Shown piece after piece: positions 60,926-64,000 of a stretch of DNA of 64,000 nt. The notes beneath the pieces are model-generated. The model was not told the origin of the DNA. It made no database searches and saw only the letters and a program-made list of their open reading frames with translations. Source of the stretch: Haloferula helveola (GTDB lineage: Bacteria; Verrucomicrobiota; Verrucomicrobiia; Verrucomicrobiales; Akkermansiaceae). The translations under genes and the position numbers were made by a program. Numbering within the stretch: the stretch's first letter is position 1; every line of letters begins with the position of its first letter. Where the stretch lies: the NCBI RefSeq assembly GCF_037076345.1, contig NZ_AP024702.1, forward strand, positions 5,580,001-5,644,000, read 5' to 3'.

Positions 60926-63700
60926 ATGATCCGACAAACATCCCCCTCCGTCCCCCGACTTCGAACCGCAGCAGCCCTTCTGCTGACGGCGATCCCATCT
61001 TCCGCACAACTCGTGATCAACGAAGTAGACGCCGACACGCCCGGCACCGACGCCGCCGAGTTCGTCGAGCTATTCGATGGAGGCACCGGCAACACCGCCC
61101 TCGATGACTACGTTCTGGTCTTCTTCAACGGCAACGGTGCGGTGAGCTACGCGGCTTACGACCTTGATGGGCTATCGACCGACGCTAATGGATACTTCGT
61201 GGCGGGGAACACCGGAGTAAACGGAGCCACTCTAAACTTCTCCGGCAATTTCCTTCAGAACGGTGCCGATGCCGTGGCGCTCTATCTGGGCACGGCCGCA
61301 TCTTTCCCGAACGGCACGGCCGCAACGACGGCCGATCTGGTAGATGCGATCGCATATGACACGGACGACAGCGACGCGGCTGCCTTGTTAACCGGGCTGG
61401 GTCTGTCGGTGCAATATAACGAGAACGAGAATGGACAGAAAGATTCCCAGTCCATTTCTCGCCTGCCCGATGGAGGAAGCAGCATCTCCACGGTCGACGC
61501 GACCCCCGGTGCGGCGAACCCAACTCCTTCTGGAGCCCTTGCAATTTCCCTAGATGTCAGTTCAATTCCTGAAGATGGTTCGGCTTCTATCACTGGCACA
61601 GTCACGGCTCCTTCAGCCGTCAATGGTGACGTGACGGTGACGGTGATCATCGATGACTCCACCGAGGCGATGAGCTTCGACACCACCATCTTTGATGGAG
61701 ATACCGAAGGCACATTCTTCATCGATGCGGTCGACGATCAGTGGCAGGACGGCGATCAAATCGTTACCGTAACTGTGGAAGCGGTCACCTACGATCCCGA
61801 CAGCGAAACGTTCACCGTGACCGACGACGACACCGGTTTTCTGCTGGCGATCAATGAGGTCTACAACGCCATCGACGGCAACATGTATGATGCCAACGGT
61901 GACGGCACCGCTGATACCGACGACGAATTCATCGAGATCGTCAATCTCAGCGGCGGCGCCCTCGACATCTCCGGCGTGACGATCAGCGATAGCTCCTTTG
62001 AGCGACACGTTTTCCCGCAAGGAACGGTCCTTGGCCCCAACTGTTCGATCGTGGTCTTCGCGGGCGGAGATATCCCTCAAGGATCGACTGCAGCTTTCGG
62101 AAACGCCGAAGTTCAGTTTGCGCTGAGCAATCCTTTGTTTCCCGGCCTCTTCCTGACCGATACCGGGGATGTGGTCATCCTATCCGATCCGCTTGGCTCC
62201 ATTAGCGCAGGGGGTGAGTTACACTCTTTGGTCCTTCCGGACCAAAGCCTCGCGGCAACGGCCGAATCGATCACCGCATCGACCGATTTGGATCCGATTC
62301 CGCCTTATGTCCTCCACACTACCACGCCAAGTGGATTGGCATGTTCTCCCGGAACATTCAGCGACGTGGCAACAACCCCGTTCTGCGTGCTGACCGACAC
62401 TCTCACTGTCACCTTCAACGTTGCGGATGTGAGCGAATCTGCCGGGACGGTCGTGGGTGGCGGAACGGTTTCCGTGCCGGCGCCGGTTTCTGCAGACCTG
62501 ACGGTCTACTTCACTTCAAGCGACACGACCGAACTTGATGGTGTGAGCATCGGTCCCGTGACGATTGCCATGGGGACCAGCTCGGCGGACTTCGACCTAT
62601 TCCCCGTTGATGATCTCGACACCGACGGACCGCAGACCACCACATTGACGGCCCGCGCCTCAGGCTACCTGAATGGCAGCGGATCGATTGACGTCACCGA
62701 CGACGACACCACCCCGTATACGCCGCCGAATCTCATCATCACCGAGATCATGCACAACCCGGCGGGTTCGGAGCCGGCTACCGAGTGGATCGAGATCTAC
62801 AACGCCGACTCCGAAGCTGTCGATCTCGGTGGCGTTACCGTCGGGGACGAAGACGCTGTCTTCGGAACTCTGCCAACCGTCTCGTTGCCGGCAGGTGAAT
62901 ATGCAGTGATTTACAACGCGTCCCTCGGCTCCGCTGCCGACGTTCGTACTGACTGGGGAATTCCCGCAGGCGCCCTCGTCATCGGTGTCTCTTCGTGGGA
63001 CAGCCTCGCGAACAGCCCGTCACTTGGCAACGAGGTCGTCAAGCTGTTCGATGCATTCGCCAACCTACTCGATGAGGTCGACTACGACGACGGCGGCGAC
63101 TGGCCGTCGGACCCCAACGGAATCAGCCGCGCTCTAGTCAGCACCGCTTACGACGACGCGTCGAATGACTCCGGAACCAACTGGGTGCTTTCCACCGATG
63201 CGTCACAAAGCAATGCGGTGAGTCCCGCAGGCACTCTGTTCAGCACGTCCGACGTCGGAAGTCCCGGGTTCGACGGCACGGGAGCCGGCAACACCTTCGC
63301 AAGCTGGATCGCTGGCTTCGGTGGTGCCACGGACACCACGGCTGAGGGTACCAACGACTTCGACGGGCCGAACGTGCTCGACGCGTTCTTCGGAACGGAT
63401 CCGACGGTCACCGACAGCAATGGAGTCCAGCCCGTCGGCAAGAGCGGCAACACCTTCACCTTCCGACACAAGCTGGCCGACACCGCGGTTACCGACCTGA
63501 CGGCAACCTACCAGTGGTCTCCGACGCTCGCCGTCTGGACCGACGACGGCGTTGCGGCCGGCCCGATCACCGTGACTTTCGGAACCCCGACGGTCGTCGA
63601 CCCCGGAGATGCGAACTTCGATATCGTCGAAGTGGTGGCCACCGTGACCGGTGGAACGCTGAACCGACTGTTTGTCCGGATCGAGGCAACCGTTCCCTGA
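60926..63700 (+). CDS. Exported multi-domain protein with three lamin-tail domains
   Basis: 924 residues. A signal peptide (LRTAAALLLTAIPSSAQ) precedes a lamin-tail-like domain (LVINEVDADTPGTDAAEFVELFD, about 28-195), a Calx-beta-like domain (about 205-305), a second lamin-tail domain (LLAINEVYNAIDGN to about 490) with the EF-hand-like loop DANGDGTADTDDE, a second Calx-beta-like domain (about 490-600), and a third lamin-tail domain (LIITEIMHNPAGSEPATEWIEIYN, about 605-790). The C-terminal module (about 805-924) has NDFDGPNVLDAFFGTDP, WSPTLAVWTDDG and the ending LFVRIEATVP. This C-terminal part resembles that of the protein at 37858. Lamin-tail domains in exported bacterial proteins are thought to mediate adhesion; no enzyme domain is seen. 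Confidence 0.85.
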   Translation: MIRQTSPSVPRLRTAAALLLTAIPSSAQLVINEVDADTPGTDAAEFVELFDGGTGNTALDDYVLVFFNGNGAVSYAAYDLDGLSTDANGYFVAGNTGVNGATLNFSGNFLQNGADAVALYLGTAASFPNGTAATTADLVDAIAYDTDDSDAAALLTGLGLSVQYNENENGQKDSQSISRLPDGGSSISTVDATPGAANPTPSGALAISLDVSSIPEDGSASITGTVTAPSAVNGDVTVTVIIDDSTEAMSFDTTIFDGDTEGTFFIDAVDDQWQDGDQIVTVTVEAVTYDPDSETFTVTDDDTGFLLAINEVYNAIDGNMYDANGDGTADTDDEFIEIVNLSGGALDISGVTISDSSFERHVFPQGTVLGPNCSIVVFAGGDIPQGSTAAFGNAEVQFALSNPLFPGLFLTDTGDVVILSDPLGSISAGGELHSLVLPDQSLAATAESITASTDLDPIPPYVLHTTTPSGLACSPGTFSDVATTPFCVLTDTLTVTFNVADVSESAGTVVGGGTVSVPAPVSADLTVYFTSSDTTELDGVSIGPVTIAMGTSSADFDLFPVDDLDTDGPQTTTLTARASGYLNGSGSIDVTDDDTTPYTPPNLIITEIMHNPAGSEPATEWIEIYNADSEAVDLGGVTVGDEDAVFGTLPTVSLPAGEYAVIYNASLGSAADVRTDWGIPAGALVIGVSSWDSLANSPSLGNEVVKLFDAFANLLDEVDYDDGGDWPSDPNGISRALVSTAYDDASNDSGTNWVLSTDASQSNAVSPAGTLFSTSDVGSPGFDGTGAGNTFASWIAGFGGATDTTAEGTNDFDGPNVLDAFFGTDPTVTDSNGVQPVGKSGNTFTFRHKLADTAVTDLTATYQWSPTLAVWTDDGVAAGPITVTFGTPTVVDPGDANFDIVEVVATVTGGTLNRLFVRIEATVP

Positions 63701-63729
63701 TTTCCAGGCTGCTGCATGGCGCGTTGGTC

Positions 63730-63760
63730 GAGGGCGGTCCCTGAACTCGGGGCCGCCCTC
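63730..63760 (+). terminator. Hairpin after the lamin-tail protein gene
   Basis: The perfect 8-bp arms GAGGGCGG (63730-63737) and CCGCCCTC (63753-63760) lie 29 bases past the stop and are extended by CCC/GGG inside. There is no strong T-run after it, so termination may be weak or Rho-assisted. Confidence 0.5.
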
Positions 63761-63841
63761 ACCTTTGCCTGCGAGAGTCAATCAGGTTGGACTGCGCAAA
63801 ATTGGGCGTTTCAACTGGGCGAATTGTCGCTTCCCTGCGGC

Positions 63842-64000
63842 ATGGATTTGTCCGACTTCCGAAAGGAATACTCCGACCGTGGCCTGCGCCGGGAGGATCT
63901 TGAGCCCGACCCGCTCAAGCAGTTCGAGCAGTGGTTCCAGCAGGCGATCGAGCTGAAGCTGCACGAGCCGAACGCGATGTCGCTGGCGACGGTGGATCCG
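63842..64000 (+). CDS. pdxH: Pyridoxamine 5'-phosphate oxidase, 3' end outside window
   Basis: 53 residues are visible before the window ends. The N-terminus MDLSDFRKEYSDRGLRREDL, then DPLKQFEQWFQQAIELKL and HEPNAMSLATVDP, matches PdxH, which uses FMN to oxidise pyridoxine or pyridoxamine 5'-phosphate to pyridoxal 5'-phosphate. The family's R-KEYxxxGLR and P-AM-LATVD blocks are both present. It is about 140 bases past the lamin-tail protein stop. Confidence 0.9.
   Translation, partial: MDLSDFRKEYSDRGLRREDLEPDPLKQFEQWFQQAIELKLHEPNAMSLATVDP

Overview
The window looks like a chromosomal segment of a GC-rich member of the Verrucomicrobiota. I infer this from a Minf_1886-family protein (a family I know from Verrucomicrobia and Planctomycetes), a PEP-CTERM exported protein, secreted proteins with a C-terminal D-x-x-G-D-G-L-x-N-L-L-E module, a CHAT/TPR protein beside an ECF sigma factor, and many starts without a clear Shine-Dalgarno sequence. 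I found 51 genes, the first and last cut by the window edges. I saw no rRNA, tRNA, CRISPR array, insertion sequence or prophage. Most of the sequence is housekeeping; the accessory character is concentrated in 1-14477, 50895-54541 and 58225-63700.

Layout. 1-8361: a very large LamG/PKD/RHS-repeat protein (5' end missing) with an AT-richer C-terminal tip and a small downstream ORF, arranged like a polymorphic toxin with its immunity gene. 8507-9604: a short exported protein with a filamentous-haemagglutinin-like domain, followed by a 544-base spacer with a perfect inverted repeat. 10149-14477: TPR/CHAT protease, ECF-like sigma factor and a single-pass membrane protein. 14532-18753: both enzymes that convert agmatine to putrescine (AguB, AguA), interleaved with a DMT-family permease and a Tat-exported phosphoesterase. 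18754-22347: a membrane-anchored VWA protein, an M32 carboxypeptidase and a proline-rich membrane protein. 22460-27896: DNA polymerase I, an Lrp-type regulator, phosphofructokinase and a D-Ala-D-Ala carboxypeptidase. 28228-31355: RRM protein, MiaA, an exported protein and the Minf_1886 protein.

31363-37785 is a minus-strand run: DUF4212 plus sodium:solute symporter, malate:quinone oxidoreductase, histone-deacetylase-like enzyme, ketopantoate-reductase-like enzyme and purine nucleoside phosphorylase. 37858-44549 holds a secreted protein, a small RRM protein, HflK/HflC, an AEC permease and glucuronate isomerase. 44651-49614 holds PutA (proline to glutamate), a divergent PAS/AraC regulator and NadD. 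49675-53422 has a TPR protein and, on the minus strand, Rex, an ECF sigma factor, a fused anti-sigma protein and a dCMP-deaminase-like enzyme. 53858-58165 has the PEP-CTERM protein, GAPDH, heme A synthase and an AI-2E-family permease. 58225-60703 is a GbsR/MarR regulator with a three-gene operon, both preceded by nearly identical palindromes. The window ends with a triple lamin-tail-domain exported protein and the start of pdxH.

Together the metabolic genes suggest a heterotrophic aerobe that uses amino acids (proline), organic acids (symporter plus Mqo) and uronic acids (UxaC), makes putrescine from agmatine, and has an aa3-type oxidase branch (heme A). The most unusual items are the toxin-like RHS tip, the CHAT/sigma/membrane-protein module, the Rex/sigma/anti-sigma operon whose anti-sigma protein is fused to a YfbK-like protein lacking its VWA core, the paired GbsR palindromes, and a C-terminal module shared by two otherwise unrelated secreted proteins.
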